From contig NZ_CP075188.1 in assembly GCF_020510525.1 (NCBI RefSeq), forward strand, positions 1,488,001-1,552,000: DNA of 64,000 nucleotides, in the 5' to 3' direction. The notes under the pieces are model-generated. The model had not been told where the DNA came from. It worked only from the letters and a program-made list of their open reading frames with translations, and did no database searches. The position numbers and the translations under genes were made by a program. This document shows positions 45,573-54,578 of this stretch, in pieces. The stretch is from Quatrionicoccus australiensis (lineage in GTDB: Bacteria > Pseudomonadota > Gammaproteobacteria > Burkholderiales > Rhodocyclaceae). Positions within the stretch are counted from its first letter, which is position 1. Each line of letters starts with the position of its first letter.

Positions 45573-47707
45573 GGGCGTGCCAGTTCGCGCCAGGTGGCGC
45601 CTATCTGCCAGCTTTCCATCCAGGCTGGCAGGCTTTCGGGGGGCATCGGGCGGGCGATGCCGTAGCCTTGCACGATGTGGCAGTCGAGCTGGTAGAGACT
45701 GGCGGCGTGCTGCATGCTTTCGACGCCCTCGGCAATGACGGCACGCTCGAAGGCCTGCGCCAGGCGGATGACGCTTTCGACAATGCTGCGGTCGCCGGGC
45801 GCGGTCAGCATGTTGCGGACGAAGCCCTGGTCGATCTTGAGCGTCTGGATCGGCAGGCGCTGGAAATAGGTCAGCGACGAATAGCCGGTGCCGAAGTCGT
45901 CAAGGGCGATGCTGATGCCGAGCGCACGGCATTCGAGCAGGGTTTTCGAGACATCTTCAAGGCGGGTGATGGCCGCCGTTTCGAGGATTTCGAGTTCGAG
46001 GCCGCGCGGGTCGATGCCGTCAAAGCGGGCGATGGCATCCTGCAGTTGCCGGGTGAAATCGGGCTGTTGCAGGTGGTGCGCGCTGATGTTGATGCTGATT
46101 CCGAACCGTCGCCCGGCGGCCTGCCAGCGGGCGAGCTGGCGCAGGGCGTGGTGGATGACCCATTGGCCAACGCCGATTTCGAGTTCGGTGCCGGCCAGCG
46201 CGGGCAGAAAGGTGGCCGGGGCGAGCAGGCCGAGTTCCGGATGCTGCCAGCGGATCAATGCTTCGACGCCGACGATTTCGCCGCTGCGCAGGTCGACCTT
46301 GGGTTGGTAAAAAAGGCACAGTTCGTTGTTTTGCAGCGCCCAGGCCAGACGCAGGCGCGATTCGCGGTGCGCCTGCACTTGCCGGTCCTGCTGTGTGTCG
46401 AACAGGTGGTAGCGGTTCTTGCCGCTCTGTTTGGCGAGGTACATCGCCTGGTCGGCATGGCGGATCAGGGTGTCGGCATCGGCGTCGTCACTCGGGAAGA
46501 AGGTGATGCCGATGCTGGCCGAGACCTGGCAAGTGATGTCGCCGTGGCGGATCGGCGTGGCCGCGGCATTCAGGATGCGGCGCATGATTTCGTCGCATTC
46601 GCCGGGCCCCGCGATGCCCTGCAGGACGATCACGAATTCGTCACCGCCCAGGCGGGCGATGGTGTCGTCCTCGCGGACGCAGGCTTGCAGGCGGGTGGCG
46701 ATGGTGCTGAGCAGGATGTCGCCGGTTTTGTGCCCGTGCGCATCGTTGACCGCCTTGAAGCCGTCGAGGTCGAGCAGGCAGATGCCGAGCGAGCCTTCGG
46801 TGCGGTGCGCATGAGCCATGGCCTGGCGCAGGCGGTCATCGAGCAGGCGGCGGTTGGGCAAGCCGGTCAGCGGGTCGAAGTGCGAGATGCGGTAGAGCTC
46901 GGCCTCGTGCTCCTTCAGGTGATTGATGTCGGTAAACACCGCCAGATGGTTCTTGACGGCGCCCTGCGGGTCGCGAATCACCGCAATCGACAGCATTTCC
47001 GCGTAAATTTCGCCGGTCTTGCGGCGGTTCCAGATTTCTCCCCGCCAGCTGTCATGGTTCAGGAGATCCCGCCAGAGGGCCTGGTAGAAGGCGGCTTCCT
47101 GCATGCCGGAACTGAGCAGGCGGGGATCGCGGCCGAGCACTTCGTCGCGCGTGAAACCGGTGATCCGCGAGAAGGCACGATTGACATCGACGATACGGTT
47201 GTCGGCGTCGCTGATCATGATGCCTTCCTGGCTGTTCTCGAAGACGCTGGCAGCCAGTTGCATGCTGTCCTTGATCAGGCAGGCGACGGCGGCCTGGGCC
47301 AGCTTTTCGGCCAGCGGCAGAAAGGCCAGTTGCAGCGTCTGGCTGAGCGCTTCGCCCTGGCGACCGAAAACCAGCGTGCCGAAGCCGGGCAGGTGATAGA
47401 AGTGGAAGTGGGTGTCGCCGATTTCACGCACTTGCGGTGCAGTCGGCTGCTCGGCCAGGCCGGAGCCGTAAAGCAGGAAAGCGTGGAAACTCGGATTGGC
47501 CAGCGGATGGCGCGGCAGCAGGCAGGCCGCTTCGGCTGGCTGGCCGTCGTGGGCGGCCGGTGTGGCGCGCAGGATGGCGCAACTGGTGCCGTTGAGCAGG
47601 CGCAGCAGGGTGCGCGCGGTGCGCTGCAGCATCGGACTGAGTTCGCTGCTCGATCCGATGACCAGGGAGATCTGGTAGAGGATTTCGGTTTCGAGGCAGA
47701 TGTTCAT
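45569..47707 (-). CDS. GAF-like/PAS/GGDEF-EAL cyclic-di-GMP protein
   Basis: Cytoplasmic protein of 712 aa. Residues 1-145 form a GAF-like sensor. A PAS domain (about 152-262) has SRITGFTRDEVLGRDPRLL. The GGDEF domain has GGDEF (354-358) and I-site REDD (345-348). The EAL domain has EAL (482-484) and DDFGTGYSS. No membrane helix, so the input is intracellular. It overlaps the FIST gene upstream by four bases (ATGA) and the SprA-like gene downstream by four bases, so the three are one translationally coupled operon. Confidence 0.92.
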   Translation of the reverse strand: MNICLETEILYQISLVIGSSSELSPMLQRTARTLLRLLNGTSCAILRATPAAHDGQPAEAACLLPRHPLANPSFHAFLLYGSGLAEQPTAPQVREIGDTHFHFYHLPGFGTLVFGRQGEALSQTLQLAFLPLAEKLAQAAVACLIKDSMQLAASVFENSQEGIMISDADNRIVDVNRAFSRITGFTRDEVLGRDPRLLSSGMQEAAFYQALWRDLLNHDSWRGEIWNRRKTGEIYAEMLSIAVIRDPQGAVKNHLAVFTDINHLKEHEAELYRISHFDPLTGLPNRRLLDDRLRQAMAHAHRTEGSLGICLLDLDGFKAVNDAHGHKTGDILLSTIATRLQACVREDDTIARLGGDEFVIVLQGIAGPGECDEIMRRILNAAATPIRHGDITCQVSASIGITFFPSDDADADTLIRHADQAMYLAKQSGKNRYHLFDTQQDRQVQAHRESRLRLAWALQNNELCLFYQPKVDLRSGEIVGVEALIRWQHPELGLLAPATFLPALAGTELEIGVGQWVIHHALRQLARWQAAGRRFGISINISAHHLQQPDFTRQLQDAIARFDGIDPRGLELEILETAAITRLEDVSKTLLECRALGISIALDDFGTGYSSLTYFQRLPIQTLKIDQGFVRNMLTAPGDRSIVESVIRLAQAFERAVIAEGVESMQHAASLYQLDCHIVQGYGIARPMPPESLPAWMESWQIGATWRELARP

Positions 47708-48816
47708 GATCTGGCCAGCAGGCCGAGTACGGCGGTCTTGTTGAGGAACTCGGGGTAGTCGCGCCCGTTGTTGCAGATTTCGCCGATCGCCAGCATGCCG
47801 ATCAGCGGCTCCTCGCCCTGGACGCTGGCCAGTTCCTCGGTGAAGCGCTCGCCGAGAAAGAGAACGCGCGAAATGCAGTCGATGAACAGGCGCAGTTCGC
47901 CCGGTCCGGCACCGCTGCAGGCACGTCGGGCCGCTTCGCCGGCGGCGGCGATCAGGGCCTGCGGTTCGCCGTGCAGAACATGGACAAATGCGCCGGTGGC
48001 GACTTCGCCGACACAGGTCAGGCTGCCATCGCTGCCGACGCTGATCGGGTCGCGCACCACGACTTCGCTGCCGAGTTTGTGAATGCCGAAGGGGTAGGCC
48101 TTGGCGACCGCAAAGAAGTTGTCCGGGCCGGGTTCCTGGCCGCCATGGGCGCTGACGATTTCGCGGTAGACCTCCAGGGCCGGCCGGTAATTGAGGCTGT
48201 GGATAGTGTTCTGGTGCGCCGCGGTGACCTTGATCGAATCCGAGATGATTGTCCAGCCGTGGCTTCTGCCGATGCGACTATCGATTTCCAGGTGAACCAG
48301 CAGGGCGACATCCTGTTGCAGGCCGGCATTGCTGATTACGCAAGGTTTCTGCATCAGCGACAGCGAGCCGGCGCCACCGCCGATCTGGTTCATGCCCAGC
48401 CCGAGGTGTTCGAACAGGGCGCCGATCAGGTCGCCGATGCGGCCGGCAAAGCCGTCCACGAAGATGAGCAGGCTGCCCTGTGCGGCGCGCAGGTCGGCGC
48501 AGGCAGCGGCCGCCTGGTCGATGTCGAGTGCCGGATCACTCAGTTGCCCGATGCAGCGGATGTCGGGCCGTACCGGCAGGGCAACGACGATGCTGCCGCG
48601 GGCAAAGTGCTCGCGACCGAAGATGAGGCGCGGAAAGATGCCGCCAAAAACGGGCTTGCCGAGTTTGCGCAGGATCGGGTCGAGGGTTTCCGGCGAAAAG
48701 CCGTTGTCGTCGCAGGTCAGCAGCAACAGCCCGCCGGTTTCGGGTCGGGCGTCGAATGCGTCGAGAATCTGCGTCAGCGCGGCGAGCGTTCCTGTCGCTT
48801 CGAACCTGACCTGCAT
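47704..48816 (-). CDS. FIST-domain sensory protein
   Basis: Protein of 370 aa with FIST_N (about 1-190, including LLLLTCDDNGFSPETLDPIL and GGGAGSLSLMQ) and FIST_C (about 200-350, KAYPFGIHKLG, then DCISRVLFLGE). FIST domains are predicted to bind small ligands, perhaps amino acids. Coupling to a GGDEF-EAL gene suggests it is that protein's sensor partner. Start at 48816 (GGGAG ten bases upstream); ATG at 48852 with GGAGACAA upstream is an equally good alternative. Confidence 0.85.
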   Translation of the reverse strand: MQVRFEATGTLAALTQILDAFDARPETGGLLLLTCDDNGFSPETLDPILRKLGKPVFGGIFPRLIFGREHFARGSIVVALPVRPDIRCIGQLSDPALDIDQAAAACADLRAAQGSLLIFVDGFAGRIGDLIGALFEHLGLGMNQIGGGAGSLSLMQKPCVISNAGLQQDVALLVHLEIDSRIGRSHGWTIISDSIKVTAAHQNTIHSLNYRPALEVYREIVSAHGGQEPGPDNFFAVAKAYPFGIHKLGSEVVVRDPISVGSDGSLTCVGEVATGAFVHVLHGEPQALIAAAGEAARRACSGAGPGELRLFIDCISRVLFLGERFTEELASVQGEEPLIGMLAIGEICNNGRDYPEFLNKTAVLGLLARS

Positions 48817-48954
48817 GTGAGAAAGCTCCCTGAATACGGCGCCATGAAACATTTGTCTCCAGTCGGGATGACGGGGAGGCCGCGTTTTTTGCGTTGTTTC
48901 GGGAAATTCTACACTCGCCCGGCATGGATGGTCAGTGCAAGAAAATAATGAGTT

Positions 48955-48998
48955 TGTCCGTGACAATGTGTCACGGACACTGACGAAAGGCGTATTAT
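48955..48998 (+). promoter_or_regulatory. Palindromic operator and -10 of the light-sensing operon
   Basis: TGTCCGTGACA (48955-48965), three bases, TGTCACGGACA (48969-48979): perfect 11-base arms. A -10-like TATTAT follows at 48993-48998, with the operator over the -35 position. The predicted transcript would start near 49005, next to the ATG at 49007, so the mRNA may be leaderless. The site also lies about 140 bases upstream of the divergent FIST gene and could control both. Binding by the MerR-B12 protein itself is inferred. Confidence 0.6.
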
Positions 48999-49006
48999 CC
49001 GGGCCC

Positions 49007-49936
49007 ATGAATTCAGCCAGTGTTGTCGATGCTGCGGAGCTTGAACGTGAAACCGGTCTGGGCAAGGATCTCTTGCGCAAATGGCGTTCCCGTTACGGTT
49101 TTCCGACGCCCTTGTCCGGTAGCGACGGGGTGTCCGGCTATCCGCGCGAGCAGGTTGCCCAGCTGCGGCTGATCAAGCGTCTGCAGAACACCGGTTATCG
49201 CGCCCGGCAGGTAGTTGGCAAGTCGCTGGAAGAGTTGCAGCAACTGGCTCTGGTGGCGGTCTGCGCCGACAATGCGCAGCCGGAATCGGCATCGACCCGG
49301 CGGGCGCTGGATTTGCTGAAACAATTCGACCTGGCCGGCCTTGATGCTTTCCTGCTGGCCGAGCGGCAGCGGCAGAGCTTGCACGATTTTGTCATCGACA
49401 CGGTTTCGCCGCTGGTCACCGGGCTCGGAGATGCCTGGGCGCGGGGTGAAATCGAGATTTACCACGAACATTTATGTACTGGCATCCTCAGTCGCCTGCT
49501 GCTTGCAGAAATCGGCAAGGCGATCCCGAAAGCCGGTTACCCGCGCGTCCTGTTTGCCACGCCCAGCGACGAGATGCATGTTCTCGGTCTGTACATGGTC
49601 CAGGCCGTGCTGGCGGATGCGGGGGCCTGGTGCACCGATATCGGCCCGCATGTGCCGCCAGGCGAGCTGGCATCGGCCGCGCGGGCCTGTCAGGCGGATA
49701 TCGTTGCCCTGTCGTTCAGTTTTTCCTATCCCGAATGGCGGGTGCGACCGCTCCTGACGCATTTGCGCCAGAGTCTCCCGGCGACAGTGGCGTTGTGGGC
49801 CGGCGGGGCTGGTGTTTCCTTCATCAAACGCCCGTCGCGCGGGATTCGTGTGTTTTCCGACCTGGGCGCTGCGGTGGCGGCCCTTGAGCAGCGCGCCAAT
49901 AAGACTGACGCGCCCGACCCGGCAAAGGAAGCTTGA
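49007..49936 (+). CDS. CarH/LitR-like MerR-type cobalamin-binding regulator
   Basis: Transcription regulator of 309 aa. Residues 8-70 are a MerR-type winged helix (GLGKDLLRKWRSRYGFPTP). A helical B12-cap and a Rossmann B12-binding domain follow. The CarH signature Wx9EH is exact (Trp144, Glu154, His155), and ExHxxG (E189, H191, G194) provides the lower cobalt-binding His. CarH proteins bind adenosylcobalamin and DNA in the dark and let go in light. The residue after Trp144 is Ala145; in Thermus CarH the corresponding His132 caps cobalt after light, so photochemistry may differ. No Shine-Dalgarno is visible. The heme oxygenase TTG start overlaps its stop. Confidence 0.85.
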   Translation: MNSASVVDAAELERETGLGKDLLRKWRSRYGFPTPLSGSDGVSGYPREQVAQLRLIKRLQNTGYRARQVVGKSLEELQQLALVAVCADNAQPESASTRRALDLLKQFDLAGLDAFLLAERQRQSLHDFVIDTVSPLVTGLGDAWARGEIEIYHEHLCTGILSRLLLAEIGKAIPKAGYPRVLFATPSDEMHVLGLYMVQAVLADAGAWCTDIGPHVPPGELASAARACQADIVALSFSFSYPEWRVRPLLTHLRQSLPATVALWAGGAGVSFIKRPSRGIRVFSDLGAAVAALEQRANKTDAPDPAKEA

Positions 49937-50577
49937 ATTTGGCCAAGCCGACCGATCTTTCTGATGTCCGCCGCCTGTTGCGGGATGGCACCCATGCCGA
50001 ACATGTCCGGCTGAATCAGCATCCCCTGCTGGCGGGTATCACCCGGCCTGACTATGCACTGACGACATACCAGCTCGTACTGACCGCCTACTTCCATTTT
50101 TACCGTGCCCTCGAGGCAGCCATCGACCAGGCGCTGGCCGCCGGCTTGAGCCGCTTTGATTATGCGCCGCGCCGCAAGCTGCCCTGGCTGGTGGAAGATC
50201 TGGCGTATTTCGGGATCGATCCCGAGCTTGCTTTCCGGCAAGCCGGCATTTCACTGCCGGCGATGAGGTTGACCGATGAGGGGCAACTGCTGGGCGCGCT
50301 CTACACCATCGAAGGTTCTTCGCTGGGCGGCCAGGTCATCTCGCGGCATCTGGCAGCGCATTTGGCGCTCTCGCCGGAGCAGGGGGCGCGGTTTTTCTAC
50401 GGCTATGGTGATCAAACCATGCCCTTATGGCAGCAGTTCGACAGTTTTATCAATGCCGCCCTGACGCACGAAGCAGCTCGCCTTGCTGCGCTGCAGACCG
50501 CCCAAACGACATTTGCCACGATGGAAGCAGTTCTCGATGAATACCTTGCCCGAAGCCAGCCAGCAAGCAGCGCTTGA
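49933..50577 (+). CDS. bphO: Biliverdin-producing heme oxygenase
   Basis: Bacterial heme oxygenase of 214 aa. The heme-ligand His is in GTHAEHVRLNQHP near the N-terminus; GALYTIEGSSLGGQVISRHL is the distal helix (EGSSLGG). It makes biliverdin IX-alpha, the chromophore of the phytochrome encoded next. The start is TTG at 49933, with AAAGGAAGC directly upstream. The last 41 bases overlap the phytochrome gene. Confidence 0.92.
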   Translation: MNLAKPTDLSDVRRLLRDGTHAEHVRLNQHPLLAGITRPDYALTTYQLVLTAYFHFYRALEAAIDQALAAGLSRFDYAPRRKLPWLVEDLAYFGIDPELAFRQAGISLPAMRLTDEGQLLGALYTIEGSSLGGQVISRHLAAHLALSPEQGARFFYGYGDQTMPLWQQFDSFINAALTHEAARLAALQTAQTTFATMEAVLDEYLARSQPASSA

Positions 50578-53500
50578 AGAAGCCCTGAAGGTTTGCGCCA
50601 GCGAACCGATTCACCTGATCGGCAACATACAGCCGGTGGGCGTTCTGCTCGCGGTGGATAGACAGTCATTCATCATCCGGGCGGCGAGCGCGAATCTGGA
50701 CAGTATCTTTCCGGCGACCGCCGGCGGGGTGATTGGCCAGGCGCTGGCCACGCTGATCAGCGCCGAGCAACTGGACTGGCTGCACACCCTGATCGAACTC
50801 GGTGACTGGGGCGGGGCCAAGGTCTGGTCGGTCGACCTGCCAATCGATGGCAAATTGCGCACTTATGATGCCCAAGTCTTTCTCGCCGGCGATCTTTTCG
50901 TGATCGAGGTGGAGCAGGCGCAGGCATCGACCGGCGACGTCTTTCACAAGCTTTTCATCCCGATTCGCGATGCACTGTGGAAACTGGATGCGGAAAACGA
51001 TCTCGATCAATACGCCCGCATGGCGGTCGAGCAGGTCCGTTCGCTGACCGGTTTCGACCGGGTCATGATGTATCGCTTCGATGCCAACTGGGATGGCGAA
51101 GTGATTGCCGAAAGCAAGATCGAGGAAGCCGACTCCTATCTCGGCAACCATTTTCCTGCTTCCGACATCCCGCCGCAGGCGCGCGCCTTGTACACCAAAA
51201 ACCTGGTGCGCGTCATTGCCGACGTCAATGCCGAGCCGGTGGCGCTGCTCTCGGTCGACGGCAAGCAGCCGGCACAGGCGATCGATCTGAGTCATTCCTG
51301 GTTGCGCAGCATGTCGCCGGTGCATATCGAATATCTGCGCAACATGGGAGTCTGCGCCAGCCTGAGCATTTCGCTGGTGCAAAACGACCGGCTGTGGGGG
51401 CTGATCGCCTGCCATCATTTCACGCCGCGCTATGTCAGCCTGCGTTCGCGCGAACTCGACGAGTTCATCGGTCGCGTGGTCTCCCTGAAACTGATCAACA
51501 TGGACGCCGTGGAGCGCGATGCGATGAGTCTGCGCATCCGCGACCTGCTTTACGAACTGACCAGCCTGATCCGGACTTCGGACGAGCTTGATTCGATCAT
51601 CGTGCTGCTCAAGGAAAAGCTGCTCGGCCTGGTCCGCGCCGAGGGCGCCGTCGTCACCATCGAGGGGACTCGTCACCTGCTGGGCAATGTGCCGCCGCCG
51701 GCGGTGCTTGATCGTCTGGTCGGCCTGCTGCGGGAGCTGCCGGTGGCGCCGGTGTTTCATACCGATGATCTGCGCCAGTTGCTGGAAGGGGCGGGCCTGA
51801 CGGTCGATGATGACGCGCTGAGCGGCATGATGGTGGCGCCGCTGGATCACAAGCTGAACAACTTCGTCATCTGGTTCCGCCCCGGTATCCTGCGTACCTT
51901 GCGCTGGGCCGGCAACCCGCAAAAGACAGTGATTCGCGATGGCGACGGCTTGCGGATCTCGCCGCGGACTTCCTTCGATACCTGGATCCAGACCTACCAC
52001 GACAAATCGATGCCCTGGTCGCAGGTCGAGATCGATGCGGCCAATTCGCTGTCGCTCGCCCTGATCGAGGTGCTCGCCCAGAAGGCCCTGAAAAGCAGCG
52101 AGGAGAGTTACCGCCTGCTTGCTGAAAACTCGACCGACATGATTGCCCGCCTGCAACTGGATGGCCATTTCCGCTTTGCCTCGCCGGCCTGCCGTGAATT
52201 GTTCGGGCGCGAGAGCCTGCAGTTGAACGACCTGTGCCTGAGCGATGTCGTGGATGAAGCGCCCGAGGTGATCGCCAGCCTGCTGCAATCCTTGCAGTCG
52301 CTGGGGGCAATGACGACCCGGGTGATGCGGGGGCGGCGGCTGGATGGCTCCGATTTATGGGTCGAAGCGACCCTCAAGCACACCATCGGTGCGCATGGCG
52401 AGAGCGAGATCCTGCTCAATGCGCGCGATGTGACACAGCGCTACAACTATCAGCTGGCGATCGAGGATGTGCATCGTCGCCACACGCAGATTCTTGAGGC
52501 GGCGGGCGAGGGGCTGGTCAGCATCGACAATCGCGGCAATGTGGTTTACGCCAACGAGGTGGCGGTCAAACTCCTCGGTCACGACGAAGAGGAACTGGTC
52601 GGACGTTACTGCTGCGAGGTCTTTTGCTGGGAGGTGCCTGAGGTTTGCGGCACTGACGCAGGCTTTGGCTGCCCCTTCATCGCCACGCTGAAGGACGGCG
52701 AAACCCGTCAGGGAACGCAGCTGGTCGAGGCCGGCGAGGGGCGCCCGCACATGTTGCTGCAGTATGTGTGCACGCCTTTGTCCGATCATCAGCAGGTCAG
52801 CGGCTGCGTCATCGTGTTCAGTGAAATCGCCCCCAAGGCCGAGACCGGACAGAGCCTGCCGACCGAGGTGATTCTCGACGAGGCGGCCGAGGCGGTCATG
52901 GTGACCAACAGTGCGGGGCACATTACCTCGATCAACCGGGCCTTTACCGAAATCACCGGCTACAGCAGCAGTGAAGCCCTCGGGCAGAGCCCGCGCCTGC
53001 TCAAGTCGGGGGTGCATACGCCGCATTTTTATGCCGAGTTGTGGCGCTTCCTGCAGGAAAAGCGGCGCTGGTCCGGAGAAATCTGGAATCGGCGCAAGAA
53101 TGGCGAGATTTATCCGCAGTGGGGCAGCATTTCGGCCGTGCTCGACAATGCCGGCAACGTGCAGAACTACGTTTCGGTGTTTTCCGATATCTCGAAGGCG
53201 AAGCAGGCGGAAGAGCGGCTTTTCCATCTGGCCAATCACGATCCGCTGACCTGCCTGCCCAACCGGATGAACTTCACCGAAGTCCTGGATCAGAGCCTGC
53301 AGCGCTGCAAGCGCCAGAAATATGGTGCCGCGGTGATTTTCATCGATCTGGATCGTTTCAAGATCATTAACGACACCCTGGGCCATGCGGTCGGTGACAA
53401 GTACCTGAAGATTATCGCCGAGCGCCTGCAGGCGGCGACGCGCAAGCAGGATGTTCTTGCCCGCTGGGGCGGTGACGAATTCGTGTTGTTCATGGAAGGC

Positions 53501-54499
53501 TTCGACGACGTGCACATGATCGGCGAGACGATGAGCCGCATGCTCGCCGGCCTGGCCGAACCGTTGCTGATGGGCGGGCATGAACTGATTCCGACGGCGA
53601 GTATCGGGATTGCCATTTATCCGAACGATGGCCGGCGCTCGGCGGAACTGATCAAGGCTGCCGATACGGCGATGTACGGCGCCAAGCAGCGCGGCCGCAA
53701 TTGCTACGAGTTCTACTCGCAGGACATGGTGAAGGGGCTCAACGACAAGTTGCAGATGACCAGCGAGCTGCGCCACGCCTTGCTGGAGCAGCAGTTTTTC
53801 CTGGTCTACCAGCCGCAGGTTGATCCGGCCGACGGCAGCGTCAAGGGCGTCGAAGCGCTGGCGCGCTGGCGGCACCCGCAACGCGGCGTGCTTCCGCCGG
53901 CGGCTTTCCTGCCGATGATCGAGGAAATGGGGCTGATCGGCGATTTCGGACTCTGGGTGCTCAACGAAGCCTGCCGCCAGATGCGGCTATGGAGCGAGCA
54001 GGCGCTGCCGATTCCCAAGGTGGCCATCAACGTTGCGCCGGCCCAGCTCAAGGATTCCTTCATTGGCGAGGTGGACGCGGCGATCCGGAAGTCGGGCATA
54101 GATCCGGCCCGGCTCGAACTGGAAATCACCGAAGGCGCGCTCGAATCCGGCGAAACCGCCCGCCGCATTACGGCCGGCCTGCGTGCACTCGGGACGCTGC
54201 TCGCGGTCGACGACTTCGGTACCGGCTATTCCTCGCTCTCCCACATCAAGCTTTTTCCGATTACCTGTTTCAAGATCGACAAGTCCTTTGTGGACGGCAT
54301 TCCGGACAATGCCGCCGACGTCGCCATCGTGCGCGCCATCCTCGCGCTGGGTTCGAGCTTCAAGGTCGAAATAGTTGCCGAAGGTGTCGAAACCGTCGAG
54401 CAGATGCAGTTTCTCAAAAACGAAGGGGTGAGCAACATCCAGGGCTACTACTTCGCCCGTCCGATGCTGCCGGAGGATTTGTTGGGCTGGCTGAGCTGA
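50537..54499 (+). CDS. bphP: Bacteriophytochrome with PAS, GGDEF and EAL output
   Basis: Red/far-red photoreceptor of 1320 aa with cyclic-di-GMP output. Biliverdin-attachment Cys20 precedes a PAS domain (EPIHLIGNIQPVG; the usual IQPHG has Val for His). The GAF domain has the FPASDIPPQAR motif (Asp210 in DIP); the PHY region runs to about 515. Two or three PAS domains follow (about 530-900), then GGDEF (978-982) with I-site RKQD before it, and EAL (1106-1108) with DDFGTGYSS. Both enzymatic domains look intact. Light would shift the balance between making and breaking cyclic-di-GMP. The start at 50537 lies inside bphO, giving coupled translation. Confidence 0.93.
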   Translation: MNTLPEASQQAALEEALKVCASEPIHLIGNIQPVGVLLAVDRQSFIIRAASANLDSIFPATAGGVIGQALATLISAEQLDWLHTLIELGDWGGAKVWSVDLPIDGKLRTYDAQVFLAGDLFVIEVEQAQASTGDVFHKLFIPIRDALWKLDAENDLDQYARMAVEQVRSLTGFDRVMMYRFDANWDGEVIAESKIEEADSYLGNHFPASDIPPQARALYTKNLVRVIADVNAEPVALLSVDGKQPAQAIDLSHSWLRSMSPVHIEYLRNMGVCASLSISLVQNDRLWGLIACHHFTPRYVSLRSRELDEFIGRVVSLKLINMDAVERDAMSLRIRDLLYELTSLIRTSDELDSIIVLLKEKLLGLVRAEGAVVTIEGTRHLLGNVPPPAVLDRLVGLLRELPVAPVFHTDDLRQLLEGAGLTVDDDALSGMMVAPLDHKLNNFVIWFRPGILRTLRWAGNPQKTVIRDGDGLRISPRTSFDTWIQTYHDKSMPWSQVEIDAANSLSLALIEVLAQKALKSSEESYRLLAENSTDMIARLQLDGHFRFASPACRELFGRESLQLNDLCLSDVVDEAPEVIASLLQSLQSLGAMTTRVMRGRRLDGSDLWVEATLKHTIGAHGESEILLNARDVTQRYNYQLAIEDVHRRHTQILEAAGEGLVSIDNRGNVVYANEVAVKLLGHDEEELVGRYCCEVFCWEVPEVCGTDAGFGCPFIATLKDGETRQGTQLVEAGEGRPHMLLQYVCTPLSDHQQVSGCVIVFSEIAPKAETGQSLPTEVILDEAAEAVMVTNSAGHITSINRAFTEITGYSSSEALGQSPRLLKSGVHTPHFYAELWRFLQEKRRWSGEIWNRRKNGEIYPQWGSISAVLDNAGNVQNYVSVFSDISKAKQAEERLFHLANHDPLTCLPNRMNFTEVLDQSLQRCKRQKYGAAVIFIDLDRFKIINDTLGHAVGDKYLKIIAERLQAATRKQDVLARWGGDEFVLFMEGFDDVHMIGETMSRMLAGLAEPLLMGGHELIPTASIGIAIYPNDGRRSAELIKAADTAMYGAKQRGRNCYEFYSQDMVKGLNDKLQMTSELRHALLEQQFFLVYQPQVDPADGSVKGVEALARWRHPQRGVLPPAAFLPMIEEMGLIGDFGLWVLNEACRQMRLWSEQALPIPKVAINVAPAQLKDSFIGEVDAAIRKSGIDPARLELEITEGALESGETARRITAGLRALGTLLAVDDFGTGYSSLSHIKLFPITCFKIDKSFVDGIPDNAADVAIVRAILALGSSFKVEIVAEGVETVEQMQFLKNEGVSNIQGYYFARPMLPEDLLGWLS

Positions 54500-54530
54500 A
54501 ACGAAGGCCGGCTGGTACATGGATAAAAAA

Positions 54531-54556
54531 ATGCCTCCGGAGTCGGAGGCATTTTT
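54531..54556. terminator. Bidirectional terminator between bphP and cysN
   Basis: ATGCCTCC / GGAGGCAT stem with a six-base loop. On the plus strand it is followed by four T, on the minus strand by seven T. It ends the convergent bphP and cysN transcripts. Confidence 0.85.
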
Positions 54557-54567
54557 GCTCTTTTGAT

Positions 54568-54578
54568 GCGGTCGACCG
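54568..54578. repeat. Dispersed GGTCGACC palindrome, short copy
   Basis: GCGGTCGACCG abutting the cysN stop codon, preceded by a T-run. Confidence 0.45.
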
